A program made the position numbers and the translations under genes. A stretch of 64,000 nucleotides of DNA, taken from positions 2,418,001-2,482,000 of the forward strand of contig NZ_CP109467.1 of assembly GCF_036227325.1 (NCBI RefSeq), read 5' to 3'. The notes beneath the pieces were generated by a model. That model was not told the DNA's origin. It saw only the letters and a list, made by a program, of their open reading frames with translations, and did no database searches. Shown piece after piece: positions 43,575-55,458 of the stretch. This stretch comes from Streptomyces sp. NBC_01465. GTDB taxonomy: Bacteria > Actinomycetota > Actinomycetes > Streptomycetales > Streptomycetaceae. Each line of letters starts with the position of its first letter. Within the stretch, counting starts at the first letter, position 1.

Positions 43575-44378
43575 ATGACCCTGAACGCTCTGGAGCAGTA
43601 CTACGACGGTGTGCCCCGACTCGGCGCCCGCACCGAGGACTTCGGCGCGCTGACCCTGTTCGTACGGGAGGGTGCAGGCTGGCCGTTCTACGCGCGCCCC
43701 ACGCTGGGCTGGACGGGGCCGGCCGCGACGGCTGCGGACGTGGACCGGGTGCGGGCGCGGCAGCGGGAGCTGGGGGTGCCGGAGGCGTTCGAGTGGGTGG
43801 AGGAGACAACTCCCGCCCTGCGTACGGCGGTTGAGGCATCGGGCATACGGGTCCTCGCCCACCCCCTGATGGTCCAGGACCCCTCCGCACCGCGCCCCGC
43901 CGCGCACGAGTCGGTCCGTATCCTCACGGCGGACGACCCCCTGCTCTCGGCGGCCCTGGCCGTCCCGCACGTCGCGTTCGCGGCGCCGGGCACGGCGGTG
44001 GGCGAGGCGGGCCCGGCGGAGCTGGCCAAGGAGATCGAGGCGCGCCTGGGGGACGGCCGCGCGGAGGCGGTGGCGGCCCGTATCCGCGAAGGCCGCACGG
44101 TGGTGGCCGCGGCGGTAGCGGAGGGCACGGTGCTCGGCTCGGGCCTGCACAACCCCCTGAACGGCGTCACGGAGGTGGCAGCGGTGGGCACGCTCCCGTC
44201 GGCCCGCCGCCGGGGCCTGGGGCTGGCGGTGACGGCGGCGCTGGTGGCGGAGGCGCGTACGCGGGGCGTGGAGACGGTGTTTCTGTCCGCGGACAACGAG
44301 GATGTGGCACGGCTGTACGGACGCCTGGGCTTCACCCGGGTGGCGACAGCGCTGATCGCGGAGGCTGACGCCTCCTAG
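43575..44378 (+). CDS. GNAT family N-acetyltransferase
   Basis: 267 aa from ATG 43575. The N-terminal half (LEQYYDGVPRLGARTEDFGALTLFVREGAGWPFYARPTLGW) is a substrate-side domain of the FR47/DUF-linked GNAT class; the C-terminal 110 residues are the GNAT core: EVAAVGTLPSARRRGLGLAVTAALVAEARTRGVETVFLSADNEDVARLYGRLGFTRVATALIAE, with the acetyl-CoA loop RRRGLG. Substrate unknown. Convergent with era; their stop codons share four bases (ctag), so no terminator separates them. Confidence 0.9.
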   Translation: MTLNALEQYYDGVPRLGARTEDFGALTLFVREGAGWPFYARPTLGWTGPAATAADVDRVRARQRELGVPEAFEWVEETTPALRTAVEASGIRVLAHPLMVQDPSAPRPAAHESVRILTADDPLLSAALAVPHVAFAAPGTAVGEAGPAELAKEIEARLGDGRAEAVAARIREGRTVVAAAVAEGTVLGSGLHNPLNGVTEVAAVGTLPSARRRGLGLAVTAALVAEARTRGVETVFLSADNEDVARLYGRLGFTRVATALIAEADAS

Positions 44379-45316
44379 AACCCCAGCTTGCGCAGCTGCT
44401 TGGGGTCCCGCTGCCAGTCCTTGGCCACCTTCACGTGCAGGTCCAGGAAGACCGGGGTCCCCAGCAGCGCCTCGATCTGCTTCCGCGACTTCATCCCGAC
44501 GTCCTTCAGGCGCGCGCCCTTCGGGCCGATGATGATGCCCTTCTGGCTGGGGCGCTCGATGTAGACGTTCGCGTGGATGTCGAGCAGCGGCTTGTCCGCC
44601 GGGCGGCCCTCGCGGGGGATCATCTCCTCGACGACCACCGCGATGGAGTGGGGCAGCTCGTCCCGTACGCCTTCGAGCGCCGCCTCGCGGATCAGCTCCG
44701 CCACCATGACCTGCTCGGGCTCGTCCGTGAGGTCGCCCTCCGGGTAGAGCGGCGGGCTCAGGGGCAGCAGCGGGGCGATGAGGTCGGCCAGCAGGGAGAC
44801 CTGGTCGCCGGCGACCGCCGAGACCGGGACGATCTCCGCCCACTCGAAGCCGAGCTCCACCGCGAGCTGGTCGATCGCGATGAGCTGCTCGGCCAGGGCC
44901 TTGCCCTCGACCAGGTCCGTCTTCGTGACGATCGCGATCTTCGGGGTCTTCTTGATCCCGGCGAGCTCCTTGGCGATGAACTTGTCGCCGGGGCCGAGCT
45001 TCTGGTCGGCGGGCAGGCAGAAGCCGATGACGTCGACCTCGGACCACGTCGTACGGACGATGTCGTTGAGCCGCTCGCCCAGCAGCGTGCGCGGCTTGTG
45101 GAGCCCGGGGGTGTCCACCAGGATCAGCTGCGCGTCGGGGCGGTGCACGATGCCGCGCACCGTGTGGCGCGTGGTCTGCGGCCGGTTCGAGGTGATCGCC
45201 ACCTTCTGGCCGACCAGAGCGTTCGTGAGGGTGGACTTGCCCGCATTGGGACGGCCGACGAAGCAGGCGAAGCCGGCCCGGTGAGGGGCTTCGGTCTCAG
45301 GGGTGTGAACGCTCAT
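44375..45316 (-). CDS. era: GTPase Era
   Basis: 313 aa from ATG 45316 (MSVHTPETEAPHRAGFACFVGRPNAGKSTLTNAL). G1 GRPNAGKST, G2 region RQTTRHTVRG-like PQTTRHTVRGIV, G3 DTPG, G4 TKTD, and the C-terminal KH domain GIIIGPKGARLKDVGMKSRKQIEALL. Essential GTPase that binds 16S rRNA 3' end and aids 30S maturation. The frame extends upstream to 45520, but the ATG at 45316 matches the family. Convergent with the GNAT gene. Confidence 0.97.
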   Translation of the reverse strand: MSVHTPETEAPHRAGFACFVGRPNAGKSTLTNALVGQKVAITSNRPQTTRHTVRGIVHRPDAQLILVDTPGLHKPRTLLGERLNDIVRTTWSEVDVIGFCLPADQKLGPGDKFIAKELAGIKKTPKIAIVTKTDLVEGKALAEQLIAIDQLAVELGFEWAEIVPVSAVAGDQVSLLADLIAPLLPLSPPLYPEGDLTDEPEQVMVAELIREAALEGVRDELPHSIAVVVEEMIPREGRPADKPLLDIHANVYIERPSQKGIIIGPKGARLKDVGMKSRKQIEALLGTPVFLDLHVKVAKDWQRDPKQLRKLGF

Positions 45317-45389
45317 GCGCCCTATTCTCCCCGATCGGGCGGGGAGCGCCGACCAAGCCGGACGACGAGACCGGCATCGTGAGGTTCCG

Positions 45390-45423
45390 GTAACCCCTCC
45401 GCAACACGAAATCCGTACGAAAC
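45390..45423 (+). promoter_or_regulatory. GlnR-like box upstream of amtB
   Basis: gtaac-n6-gcaac (45390-45405) followed by gaaat-n6-gaaac (45408-45423) resembles the GlnR a/b half-site arrangement (gTnAC-n6-GaAAC) known in front of Streptomyces amtB, although the spacing between the two pairs (2 bases) is shorter than the usual 6. About 70 bases upstream of the amtB start. Confidence 0.55.
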
Positions 45424-45494
45424 ACGCGTGCAGCGGATGCGAAACGCGGAGGAGCGAGCCTCTACCGGACCCCGACCCGGAGAGGTGCCCCTCC

Positions 45495-48023
<2,529 letters not shown>

Positions 48024-48080
48024 GGTGCGGAACCCCCGGGTTGGGGTGGGCCGACGGGTGCGCCCCGGCCCACCGGACGG

Positions 48081-49421
48081 TCAGCTGAGGGTCAGGGTGA
48101 GCGTGCCGGAGTACGCGCCGGGTGCGGTGAACGCCGGGACGTTCAGCGAGACCTTGGCGTTGGCAGTGAACTCACCACCGGTGAGGGCCCCGTTGGGCGT
48201 CGAGGCGAGGGTCGCCCCTGCGCTTCCGACCGTGCCCGCCGAACCGGCGGCGCAGGTGCTGGGGCTGCCGGTCTTGGTGGCGCAGGCCGGAGTCCAGGAG
48301 AGCTGGTCGGCTCCGATGGACGCGCCCGAAGGACCGGAGAACGCGGTGACCTTGCCGGTCAGCGACCAGCCGGCCGGACCGCCGCGGAAGTCCTTCACGG
48401 TCACCGTCTGCAGGTCGCCGGTGGATGCGCCGCCCTGTCCGAAGTCGACGGACGACATCGCGACGGTGTCACCGGCCTGGGACATCGACAACGTCCCTGC
48501 CTTGACCGAGGAGTTGAGCTTCTGGGTGAGATCCCCGGGGTTCACCACGGGAATGACGCTGTACGCGGCAGGTCCCGCGCCCTTCGCCGGATCCCAGGTG
48601 GCCCCCTCGAAGACGACGATTCCCGTAGTGGCCGGGTCCGTGACCTTCAGGTTGACACCGATCGTGCCGGACGCGGGGACCGTGAAGGCCTGGGTGTCCG
48701 AGGTGACCGAGGTGCCGTTCCAGCCCGCAGCGATCGCTGCGGAGCCGCCGGTGAACTTCGTACCCGAGACGACCACACGGTCGCCGGGTGCACCGGAAGC
48801 CTTGCTGAGCGAGATGGTGCGCTCGTTGACCGGACCGCCGCCGTCCGTCGCGGTGACCGTCTCGGAGACGGGCGCGGGACCGTTGGTCACGGTGCAGGGG
48901 GTGTCCAGCTCCATGATGTAGCTGGTGTGGATGTTGTAGTCACTGGGCGAGAGCGTGATCGCGCCGGGCGCGGTCACCTTGAACGTCCCGGTCATGGAGA
49001 ACTGCGGGAAGGCACCCTTGGCGGGCACCGGGTCGTTCTTCTTGGGCCCTGCGACGGTGACGCTGCCGGTCTGAGCGCCGCCGAGGGCGACCTTGCCGGT
49101 GGGCGTCATGATGTCGGCGGGGAGCGCCAGGTCGACCGGGTTGCTCGCGGCGGGCTTGATCACGGTGTACGTCACGGTGACCGTGTCGCCCACCTTGGGG
49201 GCCGCGTTGTCGACGGTGATCTGCGCGGTCGTGGTGCCGTCGATCGGCGGGATCCCGGCGATGGCGGGCGGAATGCAGTGGGTGGCGAAGTCGACCGCCG
49301 TGGAAGCGGCGGCCGTGGCCTCGGCATGCGCCGACCCGGCGAGGACCCCTCCCCCACCGACGGCGAGCGCGGCCACTCCTAATGCTGCGGCCCAGCGACG
49401 TCTTCGTGTTCCTCTTGCCAT
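48081..49421 (-). CDS. WxL-like secreted surface protein
   Basis: 446 aa from ATG 49421 (MARGTRRRRWAAALGVAALAVGGGGVLAGSAHAEA), with AGGAGGGG upstream. After the signal peptide come Ig-like beta domains (VGDTVTVTYTVIKPAAS; PGDRVVVSGTKFTGGSAAIAAGWNG). The last 170 residues look like a WxL domain: GDLQTVTVKDFRGGPAGWSLTGKVTAF and LSWTPACATKTG with C-terminal YSGTLTLTLS; a Cys pair is present. It probably assembles on the cell wall with the DUF916-type protein. No enzyme motif. A shared imperfect palindrome lies upstream. Confidence 0.85.
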   Translation of the reverse strand: MARGTRRRRWAAALGVAALAVGGGGVLAGSAHAEATAAASTAVDFATHCIPPAIAGIPPIDGTTTAQITVDNAAPKVGDTVTVTYTVIKPAASNPVDLALPADIMTPTGKVALGGAQTGSVTVAGPKKNDPVPAKGAFPQFSMTGTFKVTAPGAITLSPSDYNIHTSYIMELDTPCTVTNGPAPVSETVTATDGGGPVNERTISLSKASGAPGDRVVVSGTKFTGGSAAIAAGWNGTSVTSDTQAFTVPASGTIGVNLKVTDPATTGIVVFEGATWDPAKGAGPAAYSVIPVVNPGDLTQKLNSSVKAGTLSMSQAGDTVAMSSVDFGQGGASTGDLQTVTVKDFRGGPAGWSLTGKVTAFSGPSGASIGADQLSWTPACATKTGSPSTCAAGSAGTVGSAGATLASTPNGALTGGEFTANAKVSLNVPAFTAPGAYSGTLTLTLS

Positions 49422-49526
49422 GGTTGGCCCCTCCTGAGGGACAAGGGCGCAGCGGCTCTTCTGCGCCGGCAGAGGGCCATTGACGAGCGATGGCCGAAAG
49501 AAGTCAATGGAACCGAAATGCACTGA

Positions 49527-49541
49527 CTGATGGGACGTCAG
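49527..49541. promoter_or_regulatory. Imperfect palindrome upstream of the WxL-like gene
   Basis: ctgatg-gga-cgtcag (49527-49541) about 106 bases before the start. Read on the minus strand, catctgacgtcccatcag matches the site at 50757-50774 (catccgacggaccgtcag) at 14 of 18 positions. Confidence 0.5.
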
Positions 49542-49590
49542 ATGCTGTCAAGATCCCTGTGCGCGCAGGTCAGGAGGAGGGGCCGTTCGC

Positions 49591-49944
49591 TCAGCCTGCG
49601 GTGACGGTGGCCCGCAGGGCTCCGTCGGGGCCCGCGAGCAGCACCGGGGTACCGGCCCCGCCCAGGTCACGTACGGCGGCACGGTCCTCGTCGGAGGCGG
49701 CCTCCGCCTCGCTGACGACCGCCGCGGCCTCCAGGGACTGCGCCCCCGACGCCACCGCCATCGCGACCGCGGTCTGCAGCGCGGAGAGTTTGAGGGAGTC
49801 CAGGGAGACGGTCCCCGCGACGTACGTCCGTCCGGTCTCGTCGCGTACGGCAGCCCCTTCGGGCACTCCGTTGCGGGCCCGCGCACTGCGCGCCAACGTG
49901 ATGATCTTGCGGTCCTCGGGGCCGAGGTCGGTGCTCTCAGTCAT
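49591..49944 (-). CDS. Cytidine-deaminase-like protein lacking the zinc motifs
   Basis: 117 aa from ATG 49944. Starts MTESTDLGPEDRKIITLARSARARNGVPEGAAVRDETGRTYVAGTV, the pattern of a Streptomyces protein often labelled cytidine deaminase. The fold pattern (NGVPEGAAVRDxTGxxY, then a helix LSALQTAVAMAVASGAQS) agrees, but the catalytic H/C-A-E and PCxxC motifs are replaced (SALQTAVAM; no later Cys). It is therefore unlikely to deaminate cytidine by the known mechanism. Located between two secreted-protein genes on the same strand. Confidence 0.8.
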   Translation of the reverse strand: MTESTDLGPEDRKIITLARSARARNGVPEGAAVRDETGRTYVAGTVSLDSLKLSALQTAVAMAVASGAQSLEAAAVVSEAEAASDEDRAAVRDLGGAGTPVLLAGPDGALRATVTAG

Positions 49945-50041
49945 ACGGTGAGCATAGGGAAACCGTCCGGGGGCGGCGCACCTGGGCGACCCCTGGAACC
50001 GATGCCGCGGGCCGGGCGGCACCGGTTCGTCGCGCTGGGGA

Positions 50042-50527
50042 TCAGTCGGCCACGAACGCACCCGGGTCCTGTGCGGTCACCGCATCGCACGAAACCGTCG
50101 TACCGAAGATCGAGAGAGTGAGCGCCGTACCACCGAAGTACGAGTCGAGCGAGTCACCGGTGGCAAAGCTGGTGGCGCTGGTCAGCGGTCCGCTCTTGTA
50201 GGGGGTGCCGGACGGCATGAGCGGGTTGCTGCTGCCCGTGAACACGGCGGTGCCCGAGCCGTTCAGGGCGAGGGTGAGCGAGGTGGTCGCGTCGCCCGGG
50301 TTGATCTGGAGCGGCGTGGTGACGGCCGTCTCCACGGAGACGACGATGCCGCTGCCGGTCTGCGCGGCGGTCAGCTGAGCAGTGCCACCGCCGAAGATGC
50401 CGCAGTCGTACTCCGCGGTGGCGACCGTCGGGGTCACCGCCGCAGCGGCCGGAGCGAACGCGAGACCGCCCAGGGCGAGAGCTCCCGCCGCGACGGCCGT
50501 GCCGATGCCTAATCTTGCGCGTCCCAT
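50042..50527 (-). CDS. Small secreted beta-rich protein
   Basis: 161 aa. Signal peptide MGRARLGIGTAVAAGALALGGLAFAPAAAA, then a mature beta-rich chain with two Cys (YDCGIFGGG and TVSCDAV) likely disulfide-bonded. Thr/Ser/Gly-rich: GSGIVVSVETAVTTPLQINPGDATTSLTLALNGSGTAVFTGSSNPLMPSG. No family recognised. Its promoter region carries a palindrome similar to the one upstream of the WxL-like gene, suggesting co-regulated surface proteins. Confidence 0.85.
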   Translation of the reverse strand: MGRARLGIGTAVAAGALALGGLAFAPAAAAVTPTVATAEYDCGIFGGGTAQLTAAQTGSGIVVSVETAVTTPLQINPGDATTSLTLALNGSGTAVFTGSSNPLMPSGTPYKSGPLTSATSFATGDSLDSYFGGTALTLSIFGTTVSCDAVTAQDPGAFVAD

Positions 50528-50860
50528 GAAATTCCCCTTCCCTTGTCAGGGAGTTGGGCCTGGCCGCACGAGGGCGCACGAGATCCACGCGGTGGACTCC
50601 CACCGGATGCCCGTCGCCGGGCACGGCGCTGCAGGGGTGCGTGAAAGGCGTACGCGAACCTTCCGCGGGTGGGGCGGGCGCGGCACGGAAGGAGGGGCGG
50701 CCGAACGCGGGTAAAGGACTGCGGCTCTGCGTCCTGTACCCGGCCGTCCCTTGAATCTGACGGTCCGTCGGATGTGCGAGCCTGCCCATTGAGACGCAAG
50801 TGGCCAATGATTACAAGGGGAACTCCCTTGATTCTTCCGGCTGTTCGGTTTTGGCGGGAT
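50528..50860. other. Promoter gap between secreted protein and XRE gene
   Basis: 333 bases; no trusted gene. Read on the minus strand it contains the promoter of the secreted protein, a palindrome at 50757-50774, and gc-rich leader sequence. Nothing else of note was seen. Confidence 0.5.
50757..50774. promoter_or_regulatory. Imperfect palindrome upstream of the secreted-protein gene
   Basis: ctgacggt-ccgtcgg with half-sites gacgg/ccgtc; minus-strand reading catccgacggaccgtcag. Similar to 49527-49544; see there. Confidence 0.5.
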
Positions 50861-51754
50861 TCAGCCCGCGACCGGGTACATCGACCCGCGCCGCCCCTCG
50901 GGCGAGGCCAGCCACTGCAGCTTGGCCTCCGTGCCGGTGTCCGGCAGCGGGGTGTGGAGCACGATCGAGAGGTCGGGGCGGGCCGGGACCCTGAGGTTGG
51001 TGGACTCGACGTACAGCGTGCCGACCACCGGGTTCTCCAGCTCCTTGCGCACCTGGCCGCTGGGGGCGATGTCGCGGCGGGCCCACAACTCGGCGAATTC
51101 CGGGCTGAGTTCCTGCGCCTCCTCGATCACCGCCTGGAATCCCTCGTCGTCCGGGTGCTCCGAGCAGGCTGCGCGGTACTGGGCGACGACATGGTGGGCG
51201 ATCGCCTCCCAGCCCTTGTTGCGGGAGCGGTAGATCGGGTCGGTGAAGAAGGCGATCAGGCAGTTCTGCACGATCTCGGGGCGCATGGCGAGGACCATCG
51301 CGGCCGCGTCGTTGTAGCGCACCGTGTTCCAGTAGCGGTCCATGATGTGCGCCGGGAACGGCATCCAGGCGTTGATCAGCCGCTGCAGCCCCTCGCACAT
51401 GTCCGCGTTGGCCGGATCGACCTCGGGGGGCGGCGGGTTGAGCCCGGCCAGTACGTACAGATGCCGGCGCTCGGCGCTGCTCAGCTTCAGCACGCGGCCG
51501 ACCGAGTCCAGGACCTGCGGCGAGACGGTGATGTCGCGGCCCTGCTCCAACCACTGGTACCAGGAGACGCCGACGCCCGCGAGGACGGCGACCTCCTCGC
51601 GCCGCAGCCCCGGCGTACGGCGCCTGGCCCCGCCGTCGGGGAGGCCCGCCTCGGCCGGGCTGACCCTGGCGCGGCGGCTCATCAGGAACTCGCGGAGCTC
51701 GCTGAGCCGGTGCGATTTGGGGTCATGTGCGGTGTTCTGTACCGGGCTGGCCAC
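50861..51754 (-). CDS. Helix-turn-helix regulator, MmyB-like (XRE family)
   Basis: 297 aa from GTG 51754 (VASPVQNTAHDPKSHRLSELREFLMSRRARVSPAEAGLP), with GGGGAG five bases upstream. HTH with GARRRTPGLRREEVAVLAGVGVSWYQWLEQGRDITVSPQVLDSVGRVL; C-terminal MmyB ligand domain (WMPFPAHIMDRYWNTVRYNDAAAMVLAM...PVVGTLYVESTNLRVPARPDLSIVLHTPLPDTGTEAKLQWL). It shares domain plan with the regulator at 10016. Divergent from an MFS gene; likely its repressor. Confidence 0.93.
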   Translation of the reverse strand: MASPVQNTAHDPKSHRLSELREFLMSRRARVSPAEAGLPDGGARRRTPGLRREEVAVLAGVGVSWYQWLEQGRDITVSPQVLDSVGRVLKLSSAERRHLYVLAGLNPPPPEVDPANADMCEGLQRLINAWMPFPAHIMDRYWNTVRYNDAAAMVLAMRPEIVQNCLIAFFTDPIYRSRNKGWEAIAHHVVAQYRAACSEHPDDEGFQAVIEEAQELSPEFAELWARRDIAPSGQVRKELENPVVGTLYVESTNLRVPARPDLSIVLHTPLPDTGTEAKLQWLASPEGRRGSMYPVAG

Positions 51755-51845
51755 GTCGACTCCCCCTGTGATGCTGGCTGGTGGTACGAACACCAGCATA
51801 AGTTGCCGCTCCCCACGCCCGTCCGGGAAGCCCGAGGGTGAGGTC

Positions 51846-53279
51846 ATGGCGATCGACTCCGCACCCTCAACCACCACCCCACAGGCCCCCGCTCCGGAAG
51901 CACCGGCAGCCCCGGCGGCCCCAGAGCGGCTCTCCCCCCGGGCCAAGCTCATCCTCTTCGTCCTGTGCGCCGCCCAGTTCATGGTCGCGCTCGACTTCTC
52001 CGTACTGAACGTGGCGCTGCCCGTCCTGGGCAAGGACCTCGGCATGACCCAGTCAGGACTGCAGTGGGCGGTCACCGCCTTCGCCCTCCCGTCCGGCGGC
52101 TTCCTGTTGCTCTTCGGCCGGATCGCCGACCTCTTCGGCCGCCGCAAGCTCTTCCTGACGGGCCTCGCCGTCTTCGGCTCGGCGTCCCTGCTCGCCACCC
52201 TCGCCTGGAACCCCGAGGTCTTCCTCGCCGGGCGTGCGCTCCAGGGCCTCGGCGCGGCCGTGATCGTCCCCACCGGGATGTCCCTGCTGACCACCACCTT
52301 CCCCGAAGGCCCGCAGCGCGACCGGGCGCTGGGCATCAGCGGCACCCTGCTCTCGCTGGGCTTCACCGTCGGCATGGTGCTGGGCGGCGTACTGACCGAC
52401 ACGCTCGGCTGGCGCTCGACCATGGGTCTGCTCGGTGTGGCCTCGGCGGTCGTGCTGGCGTTCGCCCCCGGTCTGCTGACCGAGTCGCGCAACCCGGTCC
52501 GCCCCCGTCTGGACGTCCCCGGCGCGGTGACCGTCACCGGCGGCCTGCTCGCCCTGATCTACTCCCTGTCGACGGCCGCCCAGAACGGTTTCGGCCACAC
52601 CGACGTCATCGCCACCCTGATCGCCGGAATCGCCCTGCTGACCGCCTTCGTGGTCGTCGAGTCGAGGGCGGAGGCCCCGCTGGTCTCGCTCCCGATGCTG
52701 AAGCGACGCACCGTGGCCTGGGGCAACTTCGGTGGTCTGATCACCTTCTCGATGATGTCGACGGTCGTCTTCGTCCTCACCCTCTACTTGCAGGAGGTCC
52801 TGAAGCTCTCGTCCTTCGAGACCGGCCTCGTCTTCGGAGTGCAGGGTGTGATGTCGGCCGTGGCCGGTACGTACGCGGCGAAGGTCATCGGCCGGTTCGG
52901 CGTCCGCCGCGTCCTGGTCGGATCGCTGCTCGGCCAGGGCCTGTTCGTCGGCGCCCTGCTGTTCATCGGCTCCTCGGCCGGCGCCCTGGTCGCGACGGTC
53001 GCTGTCTCGCTGGCCAGCATGTGCCACCTCGGCGCGATCATCTCGTACGGACTGACCGTCACCTCGGGGGTCCCCGACGAGGAGCAGGGGCTGGCGACCG
53101 GACTGGTCACCACCACCCAGCAGATCGGCCTCACCATCGGCATCCCGCTGCTGGGCGTGCTGGCCACCACGCAGGGCGACCTGTTCACCGGGGTGCGGAC
53201 GGTGCTCGCCATCGACGCGGCGATCGTGGTGGCTGCGGCGGTCCTGGTGGCCGTGGGCCTCGGCCGCAGGAAGGCGTGA
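51846..53279 (+). CDS. MFS transporter, DHA2-like
   Basis: 477 aa from ATG 51846 (MAIDSAPSTTTPQAPAPEAPAAP), preceded by gaggtc. About 14 helices: CAAQFMVALDFSVLNVALPVLGKDLGM, the loop GRIADLFGRRKLFLTGLAVF, a motif-C-like LSLGFTVGMVLGGVLTDTLGWRSTM. Typical proton-driven drug exporter; substrate unknown. The divergent MmyB-like regulator probably controls it; the 91-base gap holds both promoters. Convergent with the MmcQ-like gene, three bases apart. Confidence 0.92.
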   Translation: MAIDSAPSTTTPQAPAPEAPAAPAAPERLSPRAKLILFVLCAAQFMVALDFSVLNVALPVLGKDLGMTQSGLQWAVTAFALPSGGFLLLFGRIADLFGRRKLFLTGLAVFGSASLLATLAWNPEVFLAGRALQGLGAAVIVPTGMSLLTTTFPEGPQRDRALGISGTLLSLGFTVGMVLGGVLTDTLGWRSTMGLLGVASAVVLAFAPGLLTESRNPVRPRLDVPGAVTVTGGLLALIYSLSTAAQNGFGHTDVIATLIAGIALLTAFVVVESRAEAPLVSLPMLKRRTVAWGNFGGLITFSMMSTVVFVLTLYLQEVLKLSSFETGLVFGVQGVMSAVAGTYAAKVIGRFGVRRVLVGSLLGQGLFVGALLFIGSSAGALVATVAVSLASMCHLGAIISYGLTVTSGVPDEEQGLATGLVTTTQQIGLTIGIPLLGVLATTQGDLFTGVRTVLAIDAAIVVAAAVLVAVGLGRRKA

Positions 53280-53282
53280 GCG

Positions 53283-53639
53283 TCAGGGCCGGTCGAGCCG
53301 CAGGCGCTCCGCCTTCGGCAGACCCGCCACCACCAGGTCGTACGAATCCTCGATGAGCTCCCGGACCATGCGGTCCGGGAGCTCTCCCACGGTCACGGTG
53401 TTCCAGTGGCGCTTGTTCATGTGCCAGCCGGGGATGATCGCCGGGTGCTCCTCGCGGAGCTGGATCGCGATCTCGGGCTCGCACTTGAGGTTGACGGTGA
53501 GCGGGTCGCCGTCGAGGTGGGAGAGCGCGAAGAGTTTGCCGAGGACCTTGAAGACGGAGGTCTCGGGCCCGAACGGGAACTCCTCGACGCTCGCGTTGAA
53601 TTCCAGGCAGAACGCCCTGAGTTCCTGCGCGGTCTTCAT
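53283..53639 (-). CDS. MmcQ/YjbR family protein
   Basis: 118 aa: [39 protein letters not shown]...[59 protein letters not shown] is the complete YjbR/MmcQ pattern, a small 'double-wing' DNA-binding-like fold. Role uncertain in all bacteria. It lies 17 bases downstream of the CNNM gene on the same strand, so it ends that transcript. Confidence 0.92.
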   Translation of the reverse strand: MKTAQELRAFCLEFNASVEEFPFGPETSVFKVLGKLFALSHLDGDPLTVNLKCEPEIAIQLREEHPAIIPGWHMNKRHWNTVTVGELPDRMVRELIEDSYDLVVAGLPKAERLRLDRP

Positions 53640-53656
53640 GTCCCACTCCCCATGTC

Positions 53657-54952
53657 TCAGTCCCCTTCGGCCGGTTCCACCGGCCGGACCGGCTCTGCCA
53701 GTACGGTCACGATCTTGTTCCTGCGTCCGGCCGGGGACTCCGCGGTGAGCCGCAGCCGCCGACCGTCCGGGAGGTCGACCAGCGCCGTGGCGCCCGCGAT
53801 GGGGACCCGGCCGAGTGCCTTCGCGAGGAGGCCGCCGACGGTCTCCACGTCCTCGTCGTCGTACTCGTCGATGCCGTACAGCTCACCGAGGTCGTCGATG
53901 TCCAGACGCGCGGTGACCCGGAACCGGTCTTCGCCGAGCTCCTCGACCTGCGCGGCCTCCTGGTCGTACTCGTCGGTGATCTCGCCGACGATCTCCTCCA
54001 GGATGTCCTCGATGGTGACGATGCCGGCCGTGCCGCCGTACTCGTCGATGACGACGGCGACGTGGTTGCGCTCCAGCTGCATCTCGCGCAGCAGATCGTC
54101 CGCGTTCTTGGTGTCGGGCACGAAGGTCGCGGGCCGCATCGCGGTCGAGACCAGGTCGGCCTCGGCCTCGCGGTTGATGTGGGTCTTGCGGGCCAGGTCC
54201 TTCAGATAGACGATCCCGACGATGTCGTCCTCGTTCTCACCGGTCACCGGGATCCGGGAGAAACCGGAGCGCAGGGCGAGGGTGAGTGCCTGGCGTACGG
54301 TCTTGTGCCGCTCGATGCAGACCAAGTCGGTGCGCGGGACCATGACTTCGCGCACCAGGGTGTCGCCGAGCTCGAAGACGGAGTGCACCATGCGGCGCTC
54401 GTCGTCCTCGATCAGCGACTCCGCCTCGGCCAGGTCGACCATGGCGCGCAGCTCGGCCTCGGAGGCGAACGGCCCCTTGCGGAAGCCCTTTCCGGGGGTG
54501 AGCGCGTTGCCGATGAGGATCAGCAGCTGCGGGATCGGCCCCATGATGCGGGCGAGCGGCAGCAGGACGTACGCGGCCGCGGTGGCGGTGTTGAGCGGGT
54601 GCTGGCGTCCGATGGTGCGCGGGGAGACGCCCACCGCGACGTAACTCACGAGGACCATCACCCCGATGGCGATGGCGAGGGCCTGCCAGGTGACGGTGAA
54701 TTCGCGCAGGCAGACGTACGTGACGAGGGCGCCCGCCGCCATCTCGCAGGCGACGCGCACCAGCAGCGCCACATTGAGATAGCGGGTCGGGTCCTCGGCG
54801 ATCTGGGCGAGCTTCGCGCTGCCGCGCCGCCCGGAGCGCGCGGCCTCGGCGGCCCGGAAGCTGGAGGTGCGGGCGATGCCCGTCTCCGCGCAGGCCGCGA
54901 GCCAGGCGACGACGACCAGTGCGACGGCGCCGACGATCAGCTGTGCGGTCAT
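53657..54952 (-). CDS. CNNM/CorC-type membrane protein with CBS pair
   Basis: 431 aa. CNNM (DUF21) membrane domain in residues 1-180 ([75 protein letters not shown]), then two CBS domains with [22 protein letters not shown] and [17 protein letters not shown]; and a C-terminal CorC_HlyC domain ([18 protein letters not shown]...[16 protein letters not shown]). Such proteins are linked to Mg2+/Co2+ transport. Overlaps ybeY by 4 nt; part of the phoH-ybeY-CNNM unit conserved in actinobacteria. Confidence 0.94.
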   Translation of the reverse strand: MTAQLIVGAVALVVVAWLAACAETGIARTSSFRAAEAARSGRRGSAKLAQIAEDPTRYLNVALLVRVACEMAAGALVTYVCLREFTVTWQALAIAIGVMVLVSYVAVGVSPRTIGRQHPLNTATAAAYVLLPLARIMGPIPQLLILIGNALTPGKGFRKGPFASEAELRAMVDLAEAESLIEDDERRMVHSVFELGDTLVREVMVPRTDLVCIERHKTVRQALTLALRSGFSRIPVTGENEDDIVGIVYLKDLARKTHINREAEADLVSTAMRPATFVPDTKNADDLLREMQLERNHVAVVIDEYGGTAGIVTIEDILEEIVGEITDEYDQEAAQVEELGEDRFRVTARLDIDDLGELYGIDEYDDEDVETVGGLLAKALGRVPIAGATALVDLPDGRRLRLTAESPAGRRNKIVTVLAEPVRPVEPAEGD

Positions 54953-55446
54953 GAGACGGTCGGCGCGGGGGAAGGCCCGGTCATGCCCTTCTCCGACCGC
55001 CAGCCGTCGACGATCGCCGCCTGGAGGCCGAACATCTCGGCCTTCTCGTCGGGCTCCTCGTGGTCGTACCCGAGCAGGTGCAGCACCCCGTGGACGGTGA
55101 GCAGCTGGAGCTCCTCGTCCATGGTGTGCTCGGTGGGCGCGTCCTTGCCCTGCTGCTCGGCGACCTCGGGGCAGAGCACGATGTCGCCGAGGAGCCCCTG
55201 CGGGGGCTCCTCGTCGTCCTTGGCCGGCGGACGCAGTTCGTCCATCGGGAAGGACATGACATCAGTCGGACCTGGGAGGTCCATCCACTGGATGTGCAGC
55301 TGCTCCATGGCGTCGGCGTCCACGACGATCACCGAGAGTTCGGAGAGCGGGTGGATGCGCATCCGCGCGAGGGCGTAGCGGGCGATGTCGAGAATCGCCT
55401 GCTCGTCGACCTCGGTTCCGGACTCGTTGTTGACGTCGATCGACAT
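54949..55446 (-). CDS. ybeY: rRNA maturation endonuclease YbeY
   Basis: 165 aa. Zinc-dependent single-strand RNase of the UPF0054 family: [16 protein letters not shown] provides the three metal histidines; [10 protein letters not shown] and [14 protein letters not shown] are the family motifs. Functions in 16S rRNA 3' end processing and ribosome quality control. ATG 55446 lies 12 bases downstream of the phoH stop. Co-transcribed with phoH and the CNNM gene. Confidence 0.97.
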   Translation of the reverse strand: MSIDVNNESGTEVDEQAILDIARYALARMRIHPLSELSVIVVDADAMEQLHIQWMDLPGPTDVMSFPMDELRPPAKDDEEPPQGLLGDIVLCPEVAEQQGKDAPTEHTMDEELQLLTVHGVLHLLGYDHEEPDEKAEMFGLQAAIVDGWRSEKGMTGPSPAPTVS

Positions 55447-55458
55447 GGTGCGTGTTCG

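Noticed and set aside
49591..49944. Naming this gene cdd (cytidine deaminase)
   Set aside because: The zinc and proton-shuttle motifs required for the activity are missing, so only the fold likeness is reported.
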